From Neisseria dentiae (GTDB lineage: Bacteria > Pseudomonadota > Gammaproteobacteria > Burkholderiales > Neisseriaceae): a stretch of 64,000 nucleotides of DNA. Shown here one piece after another: positions 14,430 to 22,959 of the stretch. The stretch is from positions 1,116,001 through 1,180,000 of the forward strand of contig NZ_CP059570.1 of NCBI RefSeq assembly GCF_014055005.1, in the 5' to 3' direction. Under the pieces are notes generated by a model. That model made no database searches and had not been told where the DNA came from. It saw only the letters and a list, made by a program, of their open reading frames with translations. How positions within the stretch are numbered: the first letter of the stretch is position 1; every line of letters starts with the position of its first letter. Made by a program: the position numbers and the translations under genes.

Positions 14430-17107
14430 TATTTTGCCCTTAACAAGTAGAAATGATTAAACAAAGGAATACGGTATTTCGCTTCCAAACGCTCGATGCC
14501 GTTTTGATAAAATGCTTCGGTCAATTGGGCGTAAGCATTGTTTTTGCTGCTGATTTTTTTGTTGTCGTTCACATAACGGCGGATGCGGTAGGCCATGCGG
14601 CTGCGCCACATACCGGCGGCAATATCGCCGTTTCGCTCCCGGCCCGCTGCTTCGCAGAACTGCAACATATCGTAGATAAAACCGGTACTTAATCCGTAAG
14701 CATCTTTTAATTCACCGATTCTTACCGCTGCGGCTTCAATCGCGGACCATTCATGCCATGAAACACTGGTGCCGTAAACGCAGAGGCTGTTTTTCTGCCC
14801 GTATTGCGGGTGGGATACGCCTTTGGCTGCGTCCAAAGCTTCTTCAGCTCCGGCAGATAATCTGCCCAAAGGCAGGCCGGGCTTGGTGATGTAAATACCG
14901 GCGCTGAAGCTGATTTCCTCATTGCCGGCCACATAACGGCCAAACGCCTCCCGCATATCGGCAGCCAATTTTTGCGTTTGCAACCACGGGCCGATGAGAA
15001 AGAAATCATCGCCGCCGGCAAATACGGTATAGGTGTTCGGATAATGTCCGGCACAATAAGCAGGCAGCCATAAGCTGAAAAAGTGGTTCATCTGGCGGGA
15101 AAGTGCCGCCATCTTGGCAAAAGTAGGTGCCTGCAAACCTTTCTGGAAGATGGTGCCGAGATTATCGACATCGCCTTTTAAGGCGGCGATGGCTACTTTG
15201 CCGATAAACTGCCGCCCGTCTTTACCGGTTCTGTCTTCACAGGCCAAATGGTTAAAGGTCTTCGGCTGTCCGGTTTGGATTTCGTTTGGGTCTTCTTCCT
15301 CACGCACAGGGCTGTATTTTTCCTGCATCCATTCATCGCCGTTGCTGAAATGGGGCACATAAGCATTGATGTAACGACGGGCATAGCCGTTCCAAACGCT
15401 GCCGCCAAGCTGCTTGGGCAGGCTGAAATCCCAAAAACGCCATAAAGTGCCGTCGGCCGCCTGCGTGCCGAATTTGCCACTAATGTCTTCTTCGTCAGTA
15501 AAGGCGATGTGCAAACCGAACACAGGCAGGCGCAGCTTGACGGTATCGCTGCCGGAATAGACGCTTGCCCCGTCTTGCAAAATAAGAATGCGGTTTTGCT
15601 TGGCCAGCAGATTGCCCAAGGTAATCTGGTCTTGCGACAAGCGTGCCGCCGCCCTGCCGTCTGCCTCGATTTCTGCGGGCAACTGCTGGTTGTAGCTGCA
15701 CACGCTGCCGGCGGCGCATTGGCCGTAATCCGCGTTTAACACGGTCGGAGCGCCTGCGGTCAGGTTAAAGCGTTGCAGCTTAGCTCGTTCCAACACCGCA
15801 AACGATTGTTTGACCAACGCGGCAAAACGTTCTTTATCGGTGAAATCGTTACAGCTTGCTGCCTGCGCCGATAAGCCCATGGCCACTTGACCGAAGCTGT
15901 GCCGGATAAACCAATCGTTGATTTCGGCTTTCACCGCTTCCACCGCTGCGCGTACGTCTGCGGTATTGGGGGCCACAATCATGAATTTGCCGGCGGCATT
16001 TAAAATCTGCGAAACCGACGGCAAGCCGCAGGCACGCAACACTTTTAATGCCGCCAATTCGGCAAACAGCGACACTTGAAACGAGCGGCCGCGCAATAAC
16101 TTGGCGGCGCGTTTGTTGGTTTGGCTGCCTGAAGCAAAAATAAAATTCTGAATGCCGAAAAAATCGCCCTGAATCAGCAGGATTTTCTGCTCATCCCAAT
16201 CGCTGCGGCTTTTCAATGCCTGCGCTGCCTCATCACCGGTTTGCCCGTTTGCTTCATGCCAGCGCCACAAAGCGGCGGCCAGTGCGGCCGTGGTTTTGCT
16301 GTGGTCGTATAAAGACACTTCGGGCTTCACATCGAAAGCGGTTACGGCAGGAATGGCATGGGTGAAGGTTTGCCACAGGGTATCGAAATGATCCAGCCAT
16401 AAATCCCAGTTTTGGCGGTGTGAAGCCGGGATGGCCTCCAATGCCTGCAAAAATTCTTGCCACAAATCCTGATATTCTGCCTGCGCCCGTTGGTTGTCGC
16501 CCGGCTCGCCCGTTTCGCGCTTTTGCGGAAAAATTGATTCGGGCGACAAGGCTTTGAGCGGATAGCAATAATCCAAATCGGCATTACCCAAAGGCTTGGC
16601 CGGCCTGTGAACGGCGATTTGTTCAAACAATGTTAACAGGCGCGCCTGATAGTGGTTTTTACCGGTTTGCCGGTTACCGTTGTCCGGTGCGGTATCGTCG
16701 CTTTGGTTGTAGCGTTCGAACGTTTCCCGTTCAAAGCCCGAAGCCACCCGGTCGGCAGTGGCAATAATCCATTGCAGAAAGGTTTCCGGCTTGTGGTGCA
16801 TGGCGGAGGCATTGAGCAGGGAGTCGGTTTTATCCGCCCCTTGCACCCTGTCGGCAAACGGATACATATCGCCGCAAACCAAATCCGGCACGTGCTGTTC
16901 CAAAATATCCCAAGCCAAGGCGGTATAGGCTGCATGTTTGTGCGTATATTGCAGGCTCGGTTTGCCGTCAACAAACAAACGGGGACAATAAAGTTGGACA
17001 TGGGTTTGCAGCTTGTCAGCCGGCACATCCAAGCGCGCCCGTTCTGCAAATTTGCCCAAATCGTGCAAATAGGCAGCAAAAGCCACTTTTGCGGTTGAAT
17101 TCAACAT
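14429..17107 (-). CDS. cas10: Cas10/Csm1 with HD nuclease and cyclic-oligoadenylate polymerase domains
   Basis: The 892-residue large subunit has an N-terminal HD domain (AAYLHDLGKFAERA, His15-Asp16) for single-stranded DNA cleavage. The second palm domain carries the active GGDD motif in TVFAGGDDFFLIG at residues 698-701, used to build cyclic oligoadenylate when target RNA is bound. Other family marks are LIQGDFFGIQNFIFASGSQT and SAGIYITKPGLPLGRLS. Both catalytic centres are intact, so signalling to Card1 is plausible. It is slightly longer than the usual 750-850 residues. It is the first gene of the effector operon, and the frame starts MLNSTAKVAFAAYLHDLG. Confidence 0.95.
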   Translation of the reverse strand: MLNSTAKVAFAAYLHDLGKFAERARLDVPADKLQTHVQLYCPRLFVDGKPSLQYTHKHAAYTALAWDILEQHVPDLVCGDMYPFADRVQGADKTDSLLNASAMHHKPETFLQWIIATADRVASGFERETFERYNQSDDTAPDNGNRQTGKNHYQARLLTLFEQIAVHRPAKPLGNADLDYCYPLKALSPESIFPQKRETGEPGDNQRAQAEYQDLWQEFLQALEAIPASHRQNWDLWLDHFDTLWQTFTHAIPAVTAFDVKPEVSLYDHSKTTAALAAALWRWHEANGQTGDEAAQALKSRSDWDEQKILLIQGDFFGIQNFIFASGSQTNKRAAKLLRGRSFQVSLFAELAALKVLRACGLPSVSQILNAAGKFMIVAPNTADVRAAVEAVKAEINDWFIRHSFGQVAMGLSAQAASCNDFTDKERFAALVKQSFAVLERAKLQRFNLTAGAPTVLNADYGQCAAGSVCSYNQQLPAEIEADGRAAARLSQDQITLGNLLAKQNRILILQDGASVYSGSDTVKLRLPVFGLHIAFTDEEDISGKFGTQAADGTLWRFWDFSLPKQLGGSVWNGYARRYINAYVPHFSNGDEWMQEKYSPVREEEDPNEIQTGQPKTFNHLACEDRTGKDGRQFIGKVAIAALKGDVDNLGTIFQKGLQAPTFAKMAALSRQMNHFFSLWLPAYCAGHYPNTYTVFAGGDDFFLIGPWLQTQKLAADMREAFGRYVAGNEEISFSAGIYITKPGLPLGRLSAGAEEALDAAKGVSHPQYGQKNSLCVYGTSVSWHEWSAIEAAAVRIGELKDAYGLSTGFIYDMLQFCEAAGRERNGDIAAGMWRSRMAYRIRRYVNDNKKISSKNNAYAQLTEAFYQNGIERLEAKYRIPLFNHFYLLRAK

Positions 17108-17208
17108 AAATGTTTCCTATTGTTAAATCAGGTTGTTTTATTAAACAAACTTTTTACTTTCGTCATGCATTGTAAGCAATTGTAGCAAGGATTATGGGCT
17201 CTGTGTAT

Positions 17209-17222
17209 AGGCACAAATTTGT
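17209..17222 (-). promoter_or_regulatory. 14-bp palindromic motif upstream of cas10
   Basis: ACAAATTTGTGCCT on the minus strand, 102 bases before the cas10 start, is identical and identically oriented to 6910-6923. TTGTTC lies just upstream and TATACA just downstream with 15 bases between, so the palindrome may sit inside a promoter as an operator, although that spacing is shorter than usual. Confidence 0.5.
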
Positions 17223-17311
17223 GTGAACAAATACATAATTCTTTGTATTTATTTCAATTTCTTAACTACCTATTTGTTCTGTTAAAATCACCCCCTATCC
17301 TTTTCAACCAC

Positions 17312-17340
17312 AGGCCGTCTGAAAACCTTTCAGACGGCCT
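17312..17340. terminator. DUS inverted pair between cas10 and mfd
   Basis: AGGCCGTCTGAA at 17312-17323 pairs with its complement at 17329-17340. It lies just upstream of mfd, between divergent genes, so it may act as a boundary or only as an uptake site. Confidence 0.5.
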
Positions 17341-17360
17341 AAACTGCTGCCGATACCACC

Positions 17361-20300
17361 ATGAACCACCCCGTCCCCGCCCCTTCGCAAAAATCCCGCT
17401 GGCTGGATTTAACCCGCGGCAGCCTGCCGTGGGCGTTAACGCAAAGCCTGCCTGAACAACCGCTCAAAGTGATTCTCACGCAAGATGTCGAGCAGGCGTT
17501 GCGCCTGCAGATTGCGTGGCAGTTTTTCCGCCCGCAGGATAACGCCGTGTTTCTGCCCGATTGGGAAACGCTGCCCTATGAGCGTTTTTCGCCGCATCAG
17601 GATTTGGTGTCGGAGCGTTTGGCCGCCTTGTGGCAGGTGAAAAGCGGTTTGGCCGACGTGTTGATTGTGCCGGTGGCCACTGCCATGCAGAAGCTCGCGC
17701 CGGTGTCGTTTCTGCTCGGGCGCACGTTTTGGCTGAAAACGGGGCAGACGCTGGATGCCGAATCCTTGCGCGGCAATCTGGTCGATGCGGGTTACAGCCA
17801 TGTTTCCAACGTGGTGGCTTCGGGCGAATTCGCCATGCGCGGCGGTATTTTGGATATTTTCCCGATGGGTTCGGAGCTGCCCTACCGCTTGGATTTGTTC
17901 GGCGACGAAATCGACAGCATCAAAACTTTCGACCCCGATACGCAGCGCACCATCGCGCCGGTTTCCGAAATCCGCCTGTTGCCGGCGCATGAGTTCCCCA
18001 CCGACGACGACGCGCAAAAAATCTTCCGCGCCCGTTTCCGCGAGGAAATCAACGCCGACCACCACGCCGCCGCCGTGTATAAGGCGGTGAGCAACGGCCA
18101 TTTCGGCGCGGGGGTGGAATATTATCTGCCGCTGTTTTTTGAAAACGAATTGGCCAGCGTGTTCGACTATATCGGCGATGAGGCGCTGTTTGTCTGCATC
18201 GGCGACGTGCACGCCGAAGCCTCGCGCTTTTGGGCGGACGTGAAATCGCGCTTTGCGATGGCGCAGGGCGACGAAACCTACCCGCCTTTGCCGCCGCAGC
18301 ATTTGTATCTGAGCGAAGACCAATTCGCAGGCCGTCTGAAAGCCTACGGCCAAATCCTGCCGGATTTGAACGGCAAGCGCCACGCGCTGCCCGATGTGGC
18401 GGTGAACCGCCAGTCCGAAACGCCGCTTGCCGCGCTGCAAAACTTTCAGACGGCCTTTAACGGCCGCATTCTGCTCACCGCCGAAAGCGCGGGGCGGCGC
18501 GAAACCATGCTCGGTTTTTTCGCCCAACACGGCCTGAAACCGAAAAGCGTGGATGGCTGGCAGGCGTTTTTAAGCAGTGATGCGCCGCTGGCGATTACGG
18601 TGACGCCGCTGGCGTATGGCTTTCAGACAGGCACAGTAGGTCGGGCATTTATGCCCGACGACACCGGCCATGCCGATCACTCAACCCCGTCGGGCATCAA
18701 TGCCCGACCTACATCACCGATTGCCGTTATCACCGAATCCGACCTCTACCAATACGTCGCCAAAAGCCGCAATGTGCGCCGCAAAAAACACGCGCAGGTT
18801 TCAGACGGCCTGTTGCGCGATTTGGCCGAAATCAACATCGGCGATCCCGTCGTCCACGAAGAACACGGCATCGGCCGCTATTTGGGTTTGGTTACGCTGG
18901 ATTTGGGCGGCGAACCTGCCGAAATGATGCTGCTCGAATACGCGGGCGAGGCGCAATTGTATGTGCCGGTTTCGCAGCTGCATTTAATCAGCCGCTACTC
19001 GGGTCAGGCACACGAAAATGTACAACTGCACAAACTCGGCAGCGGCGCGTGGACGAAAGCCAAACGCAAAGCCGCCGAAAAAGCGCGCGACACGGCGGCG
19101 GAACTCCTGAACCTGTATGCCCAACGCGCGGCGCAGGAGGGCTTCAAATTCGCGTTCAACGAAGCGGATTATCAGGCGTTTTCAGACGGCTTCGAGTACG
19201 AGGAAACCGAAGACCAAGCCGCCGCCATCGCCGCCACCATCAAGGATTTGACGCAGGGCAAGCCGATGGACAGGCTGATTTGCGGCGACGTGGGTTTCGG
19301 CAAAACCGAAGTCGCGCTGCGGGCGGCGTTTGTGGCCGTGATGGGCGGCAAACAGGTGGCCGTGCTCGCGCCGACCACGCTTTTGGTGGAGCAACATGCG
19401 CAGAATTTCGCCGACCGCTTCGCCGATTTCCCTGTCAAAGTGGCCAGTCTGTCGCGTTTCAACAGCGGCAAAGCCACCACTGAAACGCTCAAAGGCATGG
19501 CCGACGGCACGGTGGACATCGTTATCGGCACGCACAAACTGGTGCAGGACGACATTCAATTCAAAAACTTAGGCCTGGTCATCATCGACGAAGAACACCG
19601 TTTCGGCGTGCGCCAGAAAGAGCAGCTCAAACGCCTGCGCGCCAACGTGGATATTCTCACGATGACCGCCACGCCGATTCCGCGCACGCTCAGCATGGCG
19701 CTGGAAGGCCTGCGCGATTTCTCGCTGATTACCACCGCGCCCAGCCGCCGTTTGGCCGTGAAAACCTTCGTGAAGCCGTTCAGCGAAGGCAGCGTGCAGG
19801 AAGCCGTGTTGCGCGAACTCAAACGCGGCGGGCAGGTTTTTTTCCTGCACAACGAAGTGGAAACCATAGCAAACATGCGCGAACGGCTGGAAACCCTGCT
19901 GCCCGAAGCCCGCATCGGCGTGGCGCACGGCCAGTTGCGCGAACGCGAGCTGGAACAAGTGATGCGCGACTTTTTACAGCAAAAATTCAATGTGTTGCTT
20001 TGTTCCACCATCATCGAAACCGGCATCGATATTCCCAATGCCAACACCATCATCATCAACCGCGCCGATAAATTCGGCTTGGCGCAACTGCACCAACTGC
20101 GCGGACGCGTCGGCCGCAGCCACCACCAAGCCTACGCCTACCTGCTCACGCCCGAATACATCACCAAAGACGCGGAAAAACGGCTCGACGCCATCGCCGC
20201 CGCCGACGAACTGGGCGCAGGCTTCACGCTGGCCATGCAGGATTTGGAAATCCGCGGCGCGGGCGAAATCCTCGGCGAAGGCCAGAGCGGCGAGATGATG

Positions 20301-20831
20301 CAGGTCGGCTTTACGCTCTACACCGAAATGCTCAAACAGGCCGTGCGCGACCTCAAAAAAGGCCGCCAGCCCGATTTGGACGCGCCCTTGGGCGTAACCA
20401 CCGAAATCAAACTGCACAGCCCCGCGCTGCTGCCCGAAAGCTACTGCCCCGATATTCACGAACGGCTGGTTTTATACAAACGCCTCGCCACCTGCGAAAC
20501 CGAAGCCCAAATCAACGCCGTGCACGAAGAGCTGGTCGACCGCTTCGGCCTGCCCGAGCAACCGGTAAAAACCCTGATTGAAAGCCACCGCATCCGCCTA
20601 AGCGCCAAAGCGATGGGCATTGATGCGATCGATGCCACCGGCGAAGCCGTTACCCTCACCTTCGGCAAACACCACAACCTCGACCCCGCCGACATCATCA
20701 TGCTGATGCAGAGCAACAAAAACTGGCGCATGGCCGGCGCCGACAAACTGCGCGTGGGCGCAGTGTCGGACGATGTGGAAACGCGGATTCACACCGTCAA
20801 AGCGGTGTTGAAGAAACTGGCGGGGGAATAA
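17361..20831 (+). CDS. mfd: transcription-repair coupling factor Mfd
   Basis: The 1156-residue Mfd releases stalled RNA polymerase and recruits UvrA to the lesion. Visible parts are the UvrB-like N-terminal module (VFLPDWETLPYERFSPHQD, FAMRGGILDIFP), the polymerase-interacting domain (DPVVHEEHGIGRYLGL), the RecG-like motor (CGDVGFGKTEVALRAAF Walker A; VIIDEEHRFGVRQKE) and helicase motif VI (QLRGRVGRSHHQAYAYL). A 77-bp palindromic repeat at 18636-18712 is inserted in frame, adding about 25 residues (including VGRAFMPDDTG) between the N-terminal module and the polymerase-interacting domain. No strong ribosome binding site is seen before the ATG. Confidence 0.96.
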   Translation: MNHPVPAPSQKSRWLDLTRGSLPWALTQSLPEQPLKVILTQDVEQALRLQIAWQFFRPQDNAVFLPDWETLPYERFSPHQDLVSERLAALWQVKSGLADVLIVPVATAMQKLAPVSFLLGRTFWLKTGQTLDAESLRGNLVDAGYSHVSNVVASGEFAMRGGILDIFPMGSELPYRLDLFGDEIDSIKTFDPDTQRTIAPVSEIRLLPAHEFPTDDDAQKIFRARFREEINADHHAAAVYKAVSNGHFGAGVEYYLPLFFENELASVFDYIGDEALFVCIGDVHAEASRFWADVKSRFAMAQGDETYPPLPPQHLYLSEDQFAGRLKAYGQILPDLNGKRHALPDVAVNRQSETPLAALQNFQTAFNGRILLTAESAGRRETMLGFFAQHGLKPKSVDGWQAFLSSDAPLAITVTPLAYGFQTGTVGRAFMPDDTGHADHSTPSGINARPTSPIAVITESDLYQYVAKSRNVRRKKHAQVSDGLLRDLAEINIGDPVVHEEHGIGRYLGLVTLDLGGEPAEMMLLEYAGEAQLYVPVSQLHLISRYSGQAHENVQLHKLGSGAWTKAKRKAAEKARDTAAELLNLYAQRAAQEGFKFAFNEADYQAFSDGFEYEETEDQAAAIAATIKDLTQGKPMDRLICGDVGFGKTEVALRAAFVAVMGGKQVAVLAPTTLLVEQHAQNFADRFADFPVKVASLSRFNSGKATTETLKGMADGTVDIVIGTHKLVQDDIQFKNLGLVIIDEEHRFGVRQKEQLKRLRANVDILTMTATPIPRTLSMALEGLRDFSLITTAPSRRLAVKTFVKPFSEGSVQEAVLRELKRGGQVFFLHNEVETIANMRERLETLLPEARIGVAHGQLRERELEQVMRDFLQQKFNVLLCSTIIETGIDIPNANTIIINRADKFGLAQLHQLRGRVGRSHHQAYAYLLTPEYITKDAEKRLDAIAAADELGAGFTLAMQDLEIRGAGEILGEGQSGEMMQVGFTLYTEMLKQAVRDLKKGRQPDLDAPLGVTTEIKLHSPALLPESYCPDIHERLVLYKRLATCETEAQINAVHEELVDRFGLPEQPVKTLIESHRIRLSAKAMGIDAIDATGEAVTLTFGKHHNLDPADIIMLMQSNKNWRMAGADKLRVGAVSDDVETRIHTVKAVLKKLAGE
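18636..18712 (+). repeat. REP-like palindromic repeat inside the mfd reading frame
   Basis: GTAGGTCGGGCATTTATG begins the element and its inverse, ending CCCGACCTAC, closes it at 18712. Each arm contains CGGGCAT/ATGCCCG, so the whole folds into a large stem. It keeps the mfd frame open. Confidence 0.8.
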
Positions 20832-20937
20832 AGCGGCAAGGCCGTCTGAAAAAGCAAAGTAGATATTACTCACTACCACTTTTCAAAAAACAAATGACGC
20901 TGAATTTTTCAACACTTTAATTTAAAAGGAAAATGAC

Positions 20938-21642
20938 TTGATAAACTGGTTGATTGCCTTAGGCACAATTGCATCCGCCATAGGTTTGATTTACTTTAGT
21001 TTTCTAACCTATAAAAATCAGAAAAATAATGAGTTTCACAGCTTATTCAAAGTGTTATTAGATGAGCATAATAGATTGCTTAATCTCTTGGAGATTACAG
21101 AATTGAAGGAAGTAAATGAAAGTATTATCGATATTTTCTCTGAATCTGAATGTTGCATATCACATGAAAATAATATCCAGTTTAACAATAAGGTAGAAGA
21201 AAAAATTGATAGTTACAGTCAATTTAAACCATACCTAATCACCTTATTTCGGTTATTGAAACTGATTAGTTTGAGTGAAAAAATCCACCATGCAGATAAA
21301 AAAGAATATTATGGGCTAGTTCGCGGTCTGATTTCTTCTGAGATTCTCTTTCTTGTTTTATTTAATTCTCTCAGTTTCAGAGATGAAAACGACTATCCTA
21401 ATTATACGAACTTGATAATTGAGGCAAAACTCTTCGAACATTTACCCATAACCGAAGAATGGATTTATAAACAATATATTTCCAATTCAGAAGAAAACCT
21501 TCCAAAATTAATATTTAAAGCAATAGAATTACGCAAATTGATAGAATATATTTTTTCAGGGGAGCTTATAAATCTAGAAGCATTCGGAAAAAGCATTTAT
21601 CTAAAAAAATACCAAACAACTGCAAAAAATGTTTTGCCATAA
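20938..21642 (+). CDS. low-GC membrane-anchored protein, putative phage abortive-infection family (putAbiC-like)
   Basis: The 234-residue protein starts with one transmembrane segment (IALGTIASAIGLIYFSFLTY), followed by FHSLFKVLLDEHNRLLNLL and later KEYYGLVRGLISSEILFLVL. This arrangement resembles the putative phage abortive-infection family (PF16872, putAbiC). Base composition is far more AT-rich than its neighbours, with codons such as AAT, ATA and TTA in bulk, so it was probably acquired horizontally. The start is a TTG at 20938 with AAAGGA 7 bases upstream; the nearby ATG at 20933 runs straight into a stop. It stands alone after mfd. The family match is from memory of motifs. Confidence 0.65.
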   Translation: MINWLIALGTIASAIGLIYFSFLTYKNQKNNEFHSLFKVLLDEHNRLLNLLEITELKEVNESIIDIFSESECCISHENNIQFNNKVEEKIDSYSQFKPYLITLFRLLKLISLSEKIHHADKKEYYGLVRGLISSEILFLVLFNSLSFRDENDYPNYTNLIIEAKLFEHLPITEEWIYKQYISNSEENLPKLIFKAIELRKLIEYIFSGELINLEAFGKSIYLKKYQTTAKNVLP

Positions 21643-21795
21643 CCATTTTTCTTAACATTAACTGTTCTTCTTTTTTCAGACAGCCTGCCCCACCCGCTCA
21701 GGCCGTCTGAAAATCCGTTCGCACCAATGCCGTTGAGATATAAAAATGCCGTTATTATAATGCCGCCGTCCGTATATTTAAGGTGAAACGTCGAT

Positions 21796-22449
21796 ATGAG
21801 CGGCATTTGGGGCAATCCGGTATTTCTCGCAGTTATCCTTTCCGTTTCCGCATTCCTGGTTTTCCGAACCGTTTCCGGCAGCCGCAAAAAAACGCGCGGC
21901 AGCGGGGCTTACAGCCTGTCGTTCCACAGCGACAACCACCCGCTGGCACCCCAGCTTTTCGCCGACACGAGCGGCTGCGCCGGCGTGTTTTCGCGGCAGG
22001 GAAACCTGAACGATGCGGCATTTGAAGCGCAATATCCGGTGGGCGGAATGTTGTCGTTCAACGGCGAAAGCCATCTGATTTCGCGCAGGCAGAAATACTT
22101 GTCGGCCGAAGCCGGCCGGCAGCCGCAATTCGGCTATGCGCTTTATTTCCAAGCATTTGAAAAAAGTGAGTTTCCGCTGCTGATCACGTTTGCCGGGCAA
22201 CGGCACTACCGCCATATTTTTTTAGACGAAGAAGGCTGCACCCTAACCGCCGCCAACGGCAAAGCCGCCCGCCTGCCCTATGCGCAGTTGTGTTTCAAGG
22301 CGCGGGAAAAACGCCTTACGCTGAAAACCGACCGCGAAGAGCATATCGTCAAGCGCAGCGAACTGCGCCCTGCCGACCGGCAGGTTTTGGAAGCGGTGCT
22401 GCAAAAGTATGCGGCTTCGATCAATTTGGATCCCGATGATTTCGCATAA
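21796..22449 (+). CDS. hypothetical protein with N-terminal membrane anchor
   Basis: The 217-residue protein has one N-terminal transmembrane helix (NPVFLAVILSVSAFLVFRTV) and then a mixed, soluble region with no motif I recognise. AAGGTG lies upstream of the ATG. The GC content matches the host, unlike the preceding gene, so it appears native. It stands alone, with a DUS near 21703 upstream and a DUS hairpin downstream. Confidence 0.6.
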   Translation: MSGIWGNPVFLAVILSVSAFLVFRTVSGSRKKTRGSGAYSLSFHSDNHPLAPQLFADTSGCAGVFSRQGNLNDAAFEAQYPVGGMLSFNGESHLISRRQKYLSAEAGRQPQFGYALYFQAFEKSEFPLLITFAGQRHYRHIFLDEEGCTLTAANGKAARLPYAQLCFKAREKRLTLKTDREEHIVKRSELRPADRQVLEAVLQKYAASINLDPDDFA

Positions 22450-22550
22450 GCCGCATGGCGGCAAAGCGGGCGGAACCTGCCCCGCACATCGGTTTGCTCC
22501 GGCGGGAATAACGTAATCCGCAATCAAACATCACGCCAAAATCTGCCCGG

Positions 22551-22579
22551 GCCGTCTGAAAACAGCTTTCAGACGGCCT
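22551..22579. terminator. DUS hairpin after the anchored hypothetical gene
   Basis: GGCCGTCTGAAA at 22551-22562 pairs with TTTCAGACGGCC at 22568-22579 over a 5-base loop, about 100 bases after the stop at 22449. Confidence 0.6.
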
Positions 22580-22580
22580 G

Positions 22581-22656
22581 AAACCTTTGCAACATTCAAA
22601 AAGTATCACGGCAAATAGACATTTCAGACGGCCACAACAAATTTTGCAAAGGTCTC
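22581..22656. repeat. short (76-bp) relative of the GAGACC element
   Basis: The left end GAAACCTTTGCAA and right end TTTTGCAAAGGTCTC are inverted copies of the ends of the 196-bp element at 8895, but no dRS3 palindromes lie between them. The rest of the 22450-22959 gap holds the AT-rich 5' region of adhE with no feature I can name. Confidence 0.5.
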
Positions 22657-22959
22657 GTCCTGATTGCTTCAGCAAAATGTAATTATGATACACGCCAGCC
22701 ATATTTCATTTCAATCCGAATAAACCATCGGCGGCAGCGCGGATTATAGGGTAAAACCAACGATACGCCCCTATTCTTAAATATATTAACAAATATTTTT
22801 TATTTCAACAGCTTAAACCATAAAAACCAATCAAAACCAGCCCTGCCGCAAAGCATGGTGTTTCATGATGTAAGTCAAGAATATTTGTAACAATATTACT
22901 TATACTGCTCTCAATGAAAATTTATTACTTTACCCTTACTTCTTTTCAGGAGAGACATA

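Noticed and set aside
17209..17222. The 14-bp repeat as att-site or transposon ends bounding the CRISPR locus
   Set aside because: csx16, card1 and the NE0113 gene lie outside the interval, and the motif is placed like an operator before two operons.
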